Counted from the stretch's first letter, positions 50,546 through 59,243 are shown. The stretch is DNA of 64,000 bases from Streptomyces canus (GCF_041435015.1 NZ_CP107989.1:3844001-3908000), one strand, 5' to 3'. Notes: a model not told the origin generated them from the letters alone. Program-made: numbers and translations.

Positions 50546-51115
50546 CTAGTCGGACTCCTCGGGCTCTTCTTCCGTCGCTTCCGGGGTCTCGTCCTCGAAA
50601 TACCTGTCCATGACGGCGTCCAGCTGCTCGTCCCACTCGGCGAACCGCGCCCTCGACTCGGCCTCGATCTCGATCGGGTACCAGCGCCGGTCGGGGGTGT
50701 GCACCGTGATGGTGAACCGCTTCCCGAACCGTGGCGTCTCCGTCTCGATCGCGCCGATCTCGTCCCAGCGGAACTCGCAGGCCTGGTCGTCGAGGGAGAG
50801 CCGTACGCCCTGGTGGTCGGCGACGAACTTCGCACGCCGGTCGGAGGCCTCGAAGACGGGGCCGTCGGGGGCCTCCTCCTCGTCGGCGTCGTCGGGCTCC
50901 TCCGCCGTGGGCGTGGGCTCGTCGGCGTCGGTCTCCTCGACCGCCTCCTCCTGGTGGGCGTCCTCGGGCCCTGCGTCCTCCGCCTCGCCGGACACGGGTG
51001 AGGTGAGCCCGGGGATGAAAGCCGGGTCGAATCCGGCGCCTTCCAGGGGCTGGCTGCTCGAACCTATGCGCTGCTCCACAGCGGGCAGTATGGTCGACGA
51101 TCCTGTGCCCGGCAC
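50546..51115 (-). CDS. acidic PH-like domain protein, paralogue of 45332-45730
   Basis: The 189-residue protein starts at a GTG preceded by AGGGG. The first half is Glu/Asp/Pro-rich and probably disordered. The second (about 92-170) has SDRRAKFVADHQGVRLS, CEFRWDEIGAIETET, FTITVHTPDRRWYP and FAEWDEQLDAVMDRYF. The W-x-E-I motif and order of strands match the PH-like domain at 45332-45730, so both belong to one actinobacterial family. No membrane segment. The end is again acidic. Function unknown; the gene ends five bases from the carboxypeptidase stop. Confidence 0.82.
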   Translation of the reverse strand: MPGTGSSTILPAVEQRIGSSSQPLEGAGFDPAFIPGLTSPVSGEAEDAGPEDAHQEEAVEETDADEPTPTAEEPDDADEEEAPDGPVFEASDRRAKFVADHQGVRLSLDDQACEFRWDEIGAIETETPRFGKRFTITVHTPDRRWYPIEIEAESRARFAEWDEQLDAVMDRYFEDETPEATEEEPEESD

Positions 51116-51162
51116 AGCCGGCCCCTACATCGTTATCGGACGCCTACATGGGGCTACAACAC

Positions 51163-52635
51163 CTACACGAACACACTCAGGACCGCCGCCACCACAAATC
51201 CCGCCACCGACAGCACCGTCTCCAGCACGGTCCACGTCCTGAGCGTGTCCCGTTCGCTGATGCCGAAGTACTTGGCGACCATCCAGAAGCCTCCGTCGTT
51301 GACGTGCGAGGCGAAGATGGAGCCGGCCGAGATGGCCATGATGACGAGCGCGACGAAGGCCTGGGAGTGGTCGCCCTCCGACAGCAGCGGCGCGACGATA
51401 CCGGCCGTGGTGACGATGGCGACCGTCGCCGAGCCCTGGGCGACGCGCAGGACCACCGAGATCAGGTAGGAGAGCACCAGCACGGGCAGACCGACGTCGT
51501 TGAAGGTGTCGGAGAGTGCCTGGGCGACCCCGCTGGCCTTGAGGATCGCGCCGAAGACACCGCCCGCGCCGACGACGAGCAGGATGTTGCCGACCGGCTT
51601 GAGGGACGCGGTGGACACCGTCTCCAGCGACTTGCGGGACCAGCCGCGACGGATGCCGAGCAGGTAGTACGCGAGCACCAGGGCGATCGTCAGCGCCACG
51701 AAGGGGCTGCCGAAGAACTCGATCACCGAGCGGCCCGTGGAGGGGTCGAGCGCTATCGAGGAGAAGGTGGCGGCGAGGATCAGGACCAGGGGCGTACCGA
51801 TGATGCCGAGGACCGTGCCGAGCGGTACGGGGTCCTCGCGCGGCACGACACCCTGCGACCGCTGTTCCTCGATCACGGCCTGCTTCGCCTCCGCCGCCGC
51901 CTCCACCATGTCCTGCGGTACGGCCACGAAGATGCGGCGGCCGACCCACGCCGAGTAGGCCCACGCCGCCAGCACCGCGGGGATGCCGCAGACGATGCCC
52001 ATGAGGATCACCCAGCCGAGGTCCACGTGGAGCAGACCGGCGGCCGCGACCGGGCCCGGGTGCGGGGGCAGGAACGCATGGGTCATCGAGAGACCGGCCA
52101 GCAGCGGCAGACAGTAGAGCAGGATCGACTTGCCACTGCGCTTCGCCGCCGCGTACACGATCGGCGCGAGCACGAAGATGCCGACGTCGAAGAAGACCGG
52201 GATGCCGAAGATCAGACCGGTGAGGCCCATGGCGAGCGGGGCGCGCTTCTCGCCGAAGAGGTTCAGCAGCCGGGACGCCAACACCTCCGCACCGCCGCTG
52301 ACTTCGAGAATCGCCCCGAGCATCGTGCCCAGGCCGATGATGATCGCGACATGGCCGAGGATGCCGCCCATTCCGGACTCGATGGTGGACACGGCGTCCG
52401 ACCGCTGGACCGTGCCGAAGAGTTCGGTGACCGAGAGACCCGCGAGCAGGCCGACGGCTATGGAGACGCCGAGCAGGGCGACGAAGGGCTGGAGTCGCGC
52501 CTTGATGATCAGGAGGAGGAGCAGGGCGATACCGAGGGCGGCGACCGTGAGGAGACCGGCCGTGCCGTCGATGAGGAGGAGCAGACCACCGGTGTGCGGG
52601 GGTGTCTCGGTGGTCGCGGCGAGCGGTAGGGACAT
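51163..52635 (-). CDS. GntP-family permease, possible D-amino-acid (DsdX-like) transporter
   Basis: The protein has 490 residues from the ATG at 52635 (an ATG 16 codons upstream is less likely). Twelve or more helices span the sequence. GMGGILGHVAIIIGLGTMLG and HAFLPPHPGPVAAA are conserved GntP/gluconate:H+ symporter stretches. VAQGSATVAIVTTAG and VNDGGFWMVAKYFG complete the pattern. GntP includes gluconate, fructuronate and D-serine (DsdX) carriers. Its operon partners RidA, a deaminase and D-aminoacylase make a D-amino acid substrate the better guess. It is the last gene of the minus-strand operon. Confidence 0.9.
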   Translation of the reverse strand: MSLPLAATTETPPHTGGLLLLIDGTAGLLTVAALGIALLLLLIIKARLQPFVALLGVSIAVGLLAGLSVTELFGTVQRSDAVSTIESGMGGILGHVAIIIGLGTMLGAILEVSGGAEVLASRLLNLFGEKRAPLAMGLTGLIFGIPVFFDVGIFVLAPIVYAAAKRSGKSILLYCLPLLAGLSMTHAFLPPHPGPVAAAGLLHVDLGWVILMGIVCGIPAVLAAWAYSAWVGRRIFVAVPQDMVEAAAEAKQAVIEEQRSQGVVPREDPVPLGTVLGIIGTPLVLILAATFSSIALDPSTGRSVIEFFGSPFVALTIALVLAYYLLGIRRGWSRKSLETVSTASLKPVGNILLVVGAGGVFGAILKASGVAQALSDTFNDVGLPVLVLSYLISVVLRVAQGSATVAIVTTAGIVAPLLSEGDHSQAFVALVIMAISAGSIFASHVNDGGFWMVAKYFGISERDTLRTWTVLETVLSVAGFVVAAVLSVFV

Positions 52636-52750
52636 GGGGGAGGTCCTCTGGGTAAGTCCATGGAGCTTTCGGGCAGGGGGCATCGCGGTACGGCCCGGTC
52701 ACGGGCCGCACCGGTCACGGCGTGCGGGAGTGGGTGGAGCCGGCGGCGTC

Positions 52751-53161
52751 TCAGCCGAGAACGGCGAGCGCGTCGATCTCGATGAGGAGCCCGGCGGGAA
52801 GGCCGACGTAGACGGTGGTCCGCGCGGCGGGCGGGGCGGTGAGGCCCTGCTCCTCGAAGTAGGTGTTGTAGATCGAGTTCATCTCGGCGAAGTGGTCCAC
52901 GTCCGTCAGATAGACGCGGATCATCATCGCGTCGTCCCAGGAGGCACCGCCCTCCTCGAGGATCGCCTTGACGTTGGCGAGGGTCTGGAGGGTCTGCTCG
53001 CGCAGGGTGGGCCCGGCGGGCGTGGGCGGCTTGCCCTCCTCGGCCGGGAGGAAGCCGACCTGTCCGGCGACCTGGAGAATGTTGCCCTTCCTGACCCCGT
53101 GGGAGAACTTCGCGGGCGGGGTGGTGTGGGTCGTGGGGGTGAGCGCGATCTTGTCCGTCAT
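52751..53161 (-). CDS. RidA-family protein
   Basis: The 136-residue protein starts with ATG overlapping the IclR stop. FSHGVRKGNILQVAGQVGF, TLQTLANVKAILEEGGASW, MMIRVYLTDVDHFAEMN and PPAARTTVYVGLPAGLLIEI are the family sequence. The Arg of AARTTV contacts the carboxylate of reactive imines. RidA hydrolyses 2-aminoacrylate and similar imines made by PLP enzymes. That fits an operon next to a PLP-dependent deaminase. AAGGAA precedes the start. Confidence 0.92.
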   Translation of the reverse strand: MTDKIALTPTTHTTPPAKFSHGVRKGNILQVAGQVGFLPAEEGKPPTPAGPTLREQTLQTLANVKAILEEGGASWDDAMMIRVYLTDVDHFAEMNSIYNTYFEEQGLTAPPAARTTVYVGLPAGLLIEIDALAVLG

Positions 53162-53919
53162 ACGGGTTCCTTTGCTGTTGTTCTGCCCGAGTACTCGCCG
53201 CTGATGGCGTCGGCCGTGCGGCGGACCTGCGGAAGCAGGGTGAGGAGTTCCTCGGCGGTGACGACGACGTTCGGCGCGGAGACCGACATCGCGGCGACGA
53301 CCCTGCCGTCGGCGCCACGAATGGGCGCGGCGACGCAGTTGATGGACTCCTCGTGGCCACCGAGGTCGGTGGCCCAGCCCTGTTCGCGCACGCGCTCCAG
53401 CTCCTTGAGGAAAGCGGGGGCGTTGGGTGTCGAACGGGCCGTGTACAGGGGGTAGTCGAGCTTGTCCGCGAGGGCGCGGAGCTCGGCTTCGGGGAGATCG
53501 GCGAGCAGCAGTTTCGCCACGGCCGCGACGGTGATGGCGACGGGCTTGCCGATCCGCGAGTACATCCGCACGGGGTACCGGCTCTCGACCTTGTCGATGT
53601 ACAGCACTTCGTCCTCCTCGTACACGGCGAGGTGGGCGGTGTGCCCGCACAGCTCGTTCAGCCGTACGAGATGGGGGTGCGCGATCTCGCGGATGTCGAG
53701 GTTCTCCATCGCCTCCTGGGCGAGGGCGATGAGGCGGGCGCCGAGGCGGTAGCGCTGGTCGGACTGGCGGTAGACCATGCCGTGTTCGTGGAGCGTGCGG
53801 AGGAGTCGCAGCGCGGTGGACTTGTGGACGCCGAGGCGGTCGGCGACCTGACCGAGGTCGGCGGGGCCCTCGGCGAGCAGCGGCAGGATGCTGAGTGCGC
53901 GGTCGACGGTCTGACTCAT
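53158..53919 (-). CDS. IclR-family transcriptional regulator
   Basis: The protein has 253 residues from the ATG at 53919, which overlaps the kinase stop. The N-terminal winged HTH (about 1-62) has DLGQVADRLGVHKSTALRLL. The C-terminal effector domain has HTAHLAVYEEDEVLYIDKVE, PVAITVAAVAKLLLADLP and CVAAPIRGADGRVVAAMSVS. IclR proteins sense catabolic intermediates. This one sits inside the divergent D-amino acid-type regulon and probably binds repeats at 55304-55337 between the two operons. Confidence 0.92.
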   Translation of the reverse strand: MSQTVDRALSILPLLAEGPADLGQVADRLGVHKSTALRLLRTLHEHGMVYRQSDQRYRLGARLIALAQEAMENLDIREIAHPHLVRLNELCGHTAHLAVYEEDEVLYIDKVESRYPVRMYSRIGKPVAITVAAVAKLLLADLPEAELRALADKLDYPLYTARSTPNAPAFLKELERVREQGWATDLGGHEESINCVAAPIRGADGRVVAAMSVSAPNVVVTAEELLTLLPQVRRTADAISGEYSGRTTAKEPV

Positions 53920-55220
53920 GGGGTGGGTACCTCCTCCGGGGCCGTGCCGGCTTGCGTCCAGCCGGGGCCGAGTCGAAGTGTCCCCCACGCGTCGTCCGCG
54001 ACGGCGGCCAGTCGGTCGGTGGTGTCGCGGGTGGGAGGTGTCGCGAGGTCGCCGGGGGTGGTGAGGGCGGCGGCGGCGTAGAGGTGACCGTGGCGGAGAC
54101 GGGTCTTCAGGGGTAGCCCGCGGAGAGTGGCGGAGAGGAACCCGGCGGCGAAGGCATCACCGGCGCCGGTGGTCGCCACGACGTCCACGTGCAGGGAGGG
54201 AACGAAGACGCCCGGCTCCGTGGCCGACCGTGGGTGGGCGTCGCCCGCCCCCGCCGGCGAAGGGCCGTTCCCCGCGGACCCGGAACCGCCCCGAGCAACA
54301 CGACCCCCCGCAGGCTCCGTCGGACGGGGGGCAAGGTCGGCGCCTTCCGGCCGAGGGTCGGTGTCGCTCAACCCCGCCTGCGGGGTGCCGCCTGGTTTTG
54401 GGTCGGGAGTGAGGGCAGCAGCTTGTATCTGAGGGCCGGTGTCCGACCCAAGGGGCGCGGGGCCGCGTCGGTATGCGGCTCCGCGCCGGCCCGCAGCCGA
54501 TACGAACGCCGTAGCGCCCACTCCTCCTTGCTTCACCACCAACACCCCCGGCTCGGGCAGCGCGGCGCGTATCGCCGACGGTCCGCCCGAGATCCCCCAT
54601 GCCTCCTCGGCCTCGTCCTCCCCCACGAACACGAGGTCGGCTCCCCGGGCCAACTCCAGCACCACCCGCGGACCGTCGGCGTCCCGCCACAGGCCGGCCC
54701 GGTGGTTGACGTCGAAGGACACCAGCGGCCGGTCCTCACCCGGCGCCATCAGCGCGCGCAGCAGCGCCAGACACCCCGACGACAACGCCGCCGTGATCCC
54801 CGACAGATGCAGCACCCGAGCCGCCCGCACCGACGCCAGGTCCACGTTCTCCACCGACATCGCCGATGCGGCCGACCCCGCCCGGTAGTACGCGACCTCA
54901 TGCGCGTCCGTCGCCCGGTCCCCCGCCGTGCGGAAGTACACCCCCGTAGGACGCGAGGAATCCCGCCCCACGGCGGAGACATCGACCCCGTACCCCCCGA
55001 TCGTCTCGACCAGGTGATCCCCGAACCCGTCCGACCCGACCCGGCTGACCCACCGAACGGTGTGGCCGGCGGCCGCCAACCCGCACGCCACGTTCGACTC
55101 CGCCCCGCCGATCGCCCGGTCGAAGGACGGCACGTCGGCGAGCCGGCCCGCCCGCGTGGGCAGGAACGTGACCATGGACTCGCCGAGCGCGACGACGTCC
55201 ACGACGTCGGGGGCATTCAC
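53916..55220 (-). CDS. PfkB-family sugar kinase with in-frame repeat-like insert
   Basis: The protein has 434 residues from a GTG at 55220 (GAGGAG eleven bases before). The PfkB fold begins VVALGESMVTFLPTRAGRLA, with FDRAIGGAESNVACGLA and PTGVYFRTAG, as in 2-keto-3-deoxygluconate kinases. The catalytic TTGAGDAFAAGFL lies at about 350-362. Normal members have about 320 residues; the excess is a Gly/Pro/Asp-rich insert at about 249-333, just before the catalytic loop. It is the first gene of the minus-strand operon and overlaps IclR. Activity may be affected. Confidence 0.88.
   Translation of the reverse strand: MNAPDVVDVVALGESMVTFLPTRAGRLADVPSFDRAIGGAESNVACGLAAAGHTVRWVSRVGSDGFGDHLVETIGGYGVDVSAVGRDSSRPTGVYFRTAGDRATDAHEVAYYRAGSAASAMSVENVDLASVRAARVLHLSGITAALSSGCLALLRALMAPGEDRPLVSFDVNHRAGLWRDADGPRVVLELARGADLVFVGEDEAEEAWGISGGPSAIRAALPEPGVLVVKQGGVGATAFVSAAGRRGAAYRRGPAPLGSDTGPQIQAAALTPDPKPGGTPQAGLSDTDPRPEGADLAPRPTEPAGGRVARGGSGSAGNGPSPAGAGDAHPRSATEPGVFVPSLHVDVVATTGAGDAFAAGFLSATLRGLPLKTRLRHGHLYAAAALTTPGDLATPPTRDTTDRLAAVADDAWGTLRLGPGWTQAGTAPEEVPTP
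54220..54475. repeat. repeat-like insert inside the kinase gene
   Basis: About 255 bases encode a low-complexity Pro/Gly/Asp segment that has no place in the PfkB fold. The DNA contains small palindromes such as ACCCCGC-CT-GCGGGGT (54371-54386) and C/G-rich blocks like those of dispersed intergenic repeats of Streptomyces. The length is a multiple of three or nearly so, leaving the frame open. Boundaries are approximate. Confidence 0.55.
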
Positions 55221-55303
55221 GATGGTCGTAGCTCCTCGTCGATGGCGGAGGGTCACGGCGGCTCCATTGACCCCGTGTTGGCCTGGATGTTAGACAGCAG
55301 TAA

Positions 55304-55337
55304 GCGTTATACGCAATGGTCGTTGCAGACAATGCAA
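55304..55337. promoter_or_regulatory. candidate IclR operator between divergent operons
   Basis: Two direct repeats, CGTTATACGCAATG (55305-55318) and CGTTGCAGACAATG (55321-55334), lie 16 bases apart, with 10 of 14 positions identical. Each contains an inverted repeat: GCGT-TAT-ACGC (55304-55314) and TTGCA-GACAA-TGCAA (55323-55337). They lie in the 139-base space between the kinase and deaminase genes, 22 bases before the latter. Confidence 0.5.
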
Positions 55338-55359
55338 TTCACCTGATCAGGGAGGCCCC

Positions 55360-56622
55360 GTGTCCCTCGCCCGCCTCGCAGAGGACCGCGTCGACCACCG
55401 TTTCAAGGGCCTCCCCCCGGACGCGGACGGCCTGTCCGTCGCCGAGTTGACCGCCCAGCGCCGCAACCTCTTCACCGGCGGCTTCACGACCCCCGTGCTG
55501 GCCCTCTCCGCCGAGCGCCTGGAGCACAACCTCGCGCTCATGGAGACGTACGCCGCCCGCCACGGCCTCGCCTTCGCCCCGCACGGCAAGACGACCATGG
55601 CCCCCCAGCTCTTCCGGCGCCAGATCGAGCACGGCGCCTGGGGCATCACCCTCGCCGTACCCCATCAGGTACGCGTCGCCCGCGCCTTCGGCATCGAGCG
55701 GATCTTCCTCGCCAACGAACTCGTGGACCCGGCGGCCCTGAAGTGGATCGCCGCCGAGCTCGACACGGACCCCGCCTTCCGCTTCCTCTGCTACGTCGAC
55801 TCCGTGCGCGGAGTCGAGCTGATGGACACGGCCCTCCAGGGCTCCAACCGCCCCCTGGACGTCGTCGTCGAACTCGCCGCCGGCGAGGGCGCACGCACCG
55901 GTGTCCGTACGGAGGCGGAGTGCGCGGCGGTCGCCGACGCGGTCGCGGCCACCGGGACGCTACGGCTCGTCGGCGTCGCCGGATACGAGGGCGAGGTACC
56001 CGGCGCCGACCCGGAGCGCGTCCACACCTGGCTGCGCCGGCTCGTCGCCCTGGCCGCCGACTTCGACAAGGCGGGACGGTTCACCGCGGCGGGACCGGAC
56101 GAGATCGTGATCAGCGCCGGCGGCAGCGCCTGGTTCGACGCGGTCGCCGACGTCTTCGCCGAGATCCCCGAACTCTCCCGCCCCGTGCTGAAGTTGCTCC
56201 GCTCCGGCGCCTACGTCTCGCACGACGACGGCCACTACCGCAAGGTGACCCCCTTCAACCGGATCCCCGAGGAGGGCGCCCTGGAGCCCGCGTTCCGTCT
56301 GTGGACGCAGGTCGTCTCCCGGCCCTCCCCCGACCAGGCCTTCACCAACGCGGGCAAGCGGGACGCCGCCTACGATCTCGACCTCCCCTTCCCCCAGGTG
56401 GTCCGCCGGGGCGACACCGAGCGCCCGGCCATCGGCATCGAGGTGACCGCCCTCTCCGACCAGCACGCCTGGCTGCGCACGGCTCCCGGGGCCGACCTGG
56501 AGGTCGGTGACTGGCTGGGCCTCGGCCTCTCCCACCCGTGCACGTCCTTCGACAAGTGGCCACTCATCCCCGTGGCGCAGGCCGACGGCACCGTTGTGGA
56601 ATACATCCGCACGTTCTTCTGA
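55360..56622 (+). CDS. PLP-dependent amino acid deaminase (D-serine dehydratase/DSD1-like)
   Basis: The 420-residue protein starts at a GTG after GGGAGG. It has an alanine-racemase-type barrel with HGLAFAPHGKTTMAPQLF, whose Lys (about 77) binds PLP. The C-terminal beta domain has GLGLSHPCTSFDKW, with the His-x-Cys pair that binds zinc in eukaryotic-type D-serine dehydratases. Related enzymes deaminate or cleave D-threonine, D-serine or other D-amino acids. It is followed by D-aminoacylase and faces RidA and a permease, so it probably turns freed D-amino acids into keto acids and ammonia. Confidence 0.88.
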   Translation: MSLARLAEDRVDHRFKGLPPDADGLSVAELTAQRRNLFTGGFTTPVLALSAERLEHNLALMETYAARHGLAFAPHGKTTMAPQLFRRQIEHGAWGITLAVPHQVRVARAFGIERIFLANELVDPAALKWIAAELDTDPAFRFLCYVDSVRGVELMDTALQGSNRPLDVVVELAAGEGARTGVRTEAECAAVADAVAATGTLRLVGVAGYEGEVPGADPERVHTWLRRLVALAADFDKAGRFTAAGPDEIVISAGGSAWFDAVADVFAEIPELSRPVLKLLRSGAYVSHDDGHYRKVTPFNRIPEEGALEPAFRLWTQVVSRPSPDQAFTNAGKRDAAYDLDLPFPQVVRRGDTERPAIGIEVTALSDQHAWLRTAPGADLEVGDWLGLGLSHPCTSFDKWPLIPVAQADGTVVEYIRTFF

Positions 56623-56640
56623 GACACGTTCTTCTGAGAC
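56611..56640 (+). repeat. 15-base tandem duplication at the deaminase stop
   Basis: ACGTTCTTCTGAGAC occurs twice in a row; the first copy contains the last codons and stop of the deaminase gene, and the second lengthens the gap to the next gene by 15 bases. Confidence 0.95.
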
Positions 56641-56657
56641 ACGAAAAGAGTCCGGCG

Positions 56658-58298
56658 ATGGAAGAGCTCGTCATCCGGGACGCCGACGTCGTCGACGGCA
56701 GCGGCGCCCCCTCGTACCGCGCCGATGTCGTGGTCGACGGCGGCCGGATCGTCTCGATCGTCAAGGAGGCGGCCGACGCGGGCTGTCAACGCCCCACGGC
56801 GAGAAGGGAGCTGGACGCCGAAGGCCTCGTCCTGTCCCCCGGCTTCATCGACATGCACGCGCACAGCGACCTGGCCCTGCTGCGCGACCCCGACCACAGC
56901 GCCAAGGCCGCGCAGGGGGTCACTCTCGAAGTGCTGGGCCAGGACGGGCTGTCGTACGCGCCGGTCGACGACCGCACCCTGGAGGAGGTCCGCCGCGCCA
57001 TCACCGGGTGGAACGGCTACGGCGGCGACATCGACTTCGACTGGCGGTCGGTGGGCGAGTACCTGGACCGCCTGGACCGCGGGATCGCCGTCAACGCGGC
57101 CTATCTGATCCCCCAGGGCACGCTCCGCGCGCTCGTCGTCGGCTGGGAGGACCGCGAGGCGACCCCGCAGGAACTGGACCGTATGCGCCGGCTGGTCGCG
57201 GAAGGCATGGAACAGGGCGCGGTCGGCATGTCGTCGGGCCTGACCTACACCCCGGGCATGTACGCCGAGGACGCCGAACTGACCGAGCTGTGCCGGGTGG
57301 TGGCCGAGTACGGCGGCTACTACTGCCCGCACCACCGCTCGTACGGGGCGGGCGCGCTGGAGGCGTACGAGGAGATGGTCGCCCTGACCCGGGAGGCCGG
57401 CTGTTCCCTCCATCTCGCCCACGCCACCATGAACTTCGGCGTGAACAAGGGCCGGGCGCCGGAGCTGCTCGCCCTCCTGGACGAGGCGCTGGCCTCGGGT
57501 GCGGACATCAGCCTGGACACCTATCCCTACACCCCCGGCTCCACGACCCTCGCGGCCCTGCTGCCGAGCTGGGCGAGCGAGGGCGGTCCCGAGGCCGTCC
57601 TGAAGCGGCTGGCGGACGACGACACGGCCGAGCGGATCCGGCATCACCTGGAGGAGATCGGCGCCGACGGGTGCCACGGTGTGCCCGTCGAGTGGGACAC
57701 CGTCGAGATCTCGGGCGTCGGCGACGCGGCCTTCGCGGACCTCGTCGGCCGTTCGGTCGCGGAGTCCGCCCGCTCGCGAGGCGAGAGCCCCTGGGCGACC
57801 GCCCGCGGGCTTCTGCTCGCCGACCGGCTGGCCCCGTCGATCCTTCAGCACGTCGGCCACGAGGAGAACGTCCGGGCGATCATGCGGCATCCGGTGCACA
57901 CCGGCGGCTCCGACGGCATCCTTCAGGGCGCCAAGCCGCATCCGCGGGCGTACGGCACGTTCCCGCGATATCTGGGCACCTACGTGAGGGAGTTGGGTGT
58001 CCTCTCCCTGGAGGAGTGCGTCGCGCGTCTCACCTCGCGCCCGGCGTCCCGGTTGCGCCTGCCGGACCGCGGCCTCGTCAGGGAGGGCTACCGGGCCGAC
58101 CTGGTCCTCTTCGATCCGCAGACGGTGGCGCCGGGGTCGACGTTCGAGGAGCCGCGCCGGTTGCCGACGGGTATCCCCCATGTCCTGGTCGACGGACGGT
58201 TCGTGATCGAGAACGGCCGGCGCACGGACGTGCTGGCAGGCCGGGCGGTCCGTCACAGTCCCGTGCGACGGAACGCCCCGCACAGCGCTACGGCTTAG
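56658..58298 (+). CDS. N-acyl-D-amino-acid deacylase (D-aminoacylase)
   Basis: The 546-residue enzyme is of the amidohydrolase superfamily. An N-terminal beta-sandwich start (LVIRDADVVDGSGAPSYRAD) leads to PGFIDMHAHSDLALL with the metal-binding His pair. GVTLEVLGQDGLSYAP, GMSSGLTYTPGMYA and HHRSYGAGALEAYEEM follow. Further His residues lie in SLHLAHATMNFG, and the catalytic Asp in VHTGGSDGILQ. D-aminoacylases free D-amino acids from N-acyl derivatives. It follows the deaminase with a 35-base gap in one operon. The 3' end overlaps the convergent trypsin-like gene by 11 bases. Confidence 0.9.
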   Translation: MEELVIRDADVVDGSGAPSYRADVVVDGGRIVSIVKEAADAGCQRPTARRELDAEGLVLSPGFIDMHAHSDLALLRDPDHSAKAAQGVTLEVLGQDGLSYAPVDDRTLEEVRRAITGWNGYGGDIDFDWRSVGEYLDRLDRGIAVNAAYLIPQGTLRALVVGWEDREATPQELDRMRRLVAEGMEQGAVGMSSGLTYTPGMYAEDAELTELCRVVAEYGGYYCPHHRSYGAGALEAYEEMVALTREAGCSLHLAHATMNFGVNKGRAPELLALLDEALASGADISLDTYPYTPGSTTLAALLPSWASEGGPEAVLKRLADDDTAERIRHHLEEIGADGCHGVPVEWDTVEISGVGDAAFADLVGRSVAESARSRGESPWATARGLLLADRLAPSILQHVGHEENVRAIMRHPVHTGGSDGILQGAKPHPRAYGTFPRYLGTYVRELGVLSLEECVARLTSRPASRLRLPDRGLVREGYRADLVLFDPQTVAPGSTFEEPRRLPTGIPHVLVDGRFVIENGRRTDVLAGRAVRHSPVRRNAPHSATA

Positions 58299-59220
58299 GC
58301 AGGGTGCACGCGCTCGCGTTCAGGTTGAGCTGGTTCCCCGTCGTGAAGCAGGCCGGGATGTTGTAGATCTCCTGGGCGTAGTTGATGCCCTCGCGGACGG
58401 TGACGTTGCCGTTCGCGTCGACCTCGCACGGGTTGTTCTCCGTGCAGCGCTCGCCGTCCTCGTTGCCGGTGTTGTTGACCGCGACGACCTTGCCGGTGGA
58501 CTGGTCGACGACGGGCGAGCCCGAGGTGCCGCCGATGGTCTGGCAGGCGGAGGTGTAACGGACCGAGTCCTTCCAGGTCCAGTCACCCTCCTTCAGGCGG
58601 TACGCGAACCCGTCGATGTTGCAGCTGTAGAGCCTCTTCCAGTAGCCGGAGGCCACGGTGATGGCGGTACCGGCGGTCGGGTGCGTGTCCTGCACGGTGA
58701 GCGGGGAGATGCCGTACGAGCTCTTGATCGACGCGTAGGTGCTGGTGAGCTGGTAGATCGAGACGTCCGTGTCGGTCATCGTCCCGTAGGCGAGCTTGCT
58801 GGCGCGCAGGGTGGCGACCTTGGTGCCGGCGGAGTTGAGCAGTCCGAAGGTCCGGCTGGAGGCCTGGTTGGTGAGCACCTCGCCCGGCTCCGGGAAGCCG
58901 GTGGTGAGGCAGTGGCCGTTGCTGAGCACCAGCGCCGGGTCGGTGTCCAGGGAGTTCGGGAACCGGATGACCGAGCCGGAACAGTTGCTGAGCGAGACGG
59001 TCCCGGCGAGGGTCACGGCCTTCAGCTGGGGCGACGGTGAGGTGAGCTGGGACAGACTCGCCGTGGTGGACGTGACCACGTCGTGGACCACGGAGCTGAC
59101 CGTGTCCGTGTCGGCGCCCTTGCCCACGGTCGTGGCCGTGGGTTCGGCCGCGACCGCGGGTGCCGTGCTCATCCCGGCGAAGGCCAGGATGCTGAGCGCG
59201 GCGACGAGAGGCTTTCTCAT
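58288..59220 (-). CDS. secreted trypsin-like serine peptidase
   Basis: The protein has 310 residues from the ATG at 59220. Signal peptide about 1-25 (LVAALSILAFAGMSTAPAVA). The S1-like domain has ALVLSNGHCLTTGF with the catalytic His, TDTDVSIYQLT with the probable Asp, and IGGTSGSPVVDQ with the catalytic Ser. Cys pairs are spread through the domain. It is related to V8/trypsin-like proteases of Streptomyces. A 12-base-pair hairpin (59244-59270) lies in its leader just before the ribosome site. No chaperone or inhibitor gene is adjacent. Confidence 0.9.
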   Translation of the reverse strand: MRKPLVAALSILAFAGMSTAPAVAAEPTATTVGKGADTDTVSSVVHDVVTSTTASLSQLTSPSPQLKAVTLAGTVSLSNCSGSVIRFPNSLDTDPALVLSNGHCLTTGFPEPGEVLTNQASSRTFGLLNSAGTKVATLRASKLAYGTMTDTDVSIYQLTSTYASIKSSYGISPLTVQDTHPTAGTAITVASGYWKRLYSCNIDGFAYRLKEGDWTWKDSVRYTSACQTIGGTSGSPVVDQSTGKVVAVNNTGNEDGERCTENNPCEVDANGNVTVREGINYAQEIYNIPACFTTGNQLNLNASACTLPKP

Positions 59221-59243
59221 GTGGGGGTCCCCTCTTGCGACTT

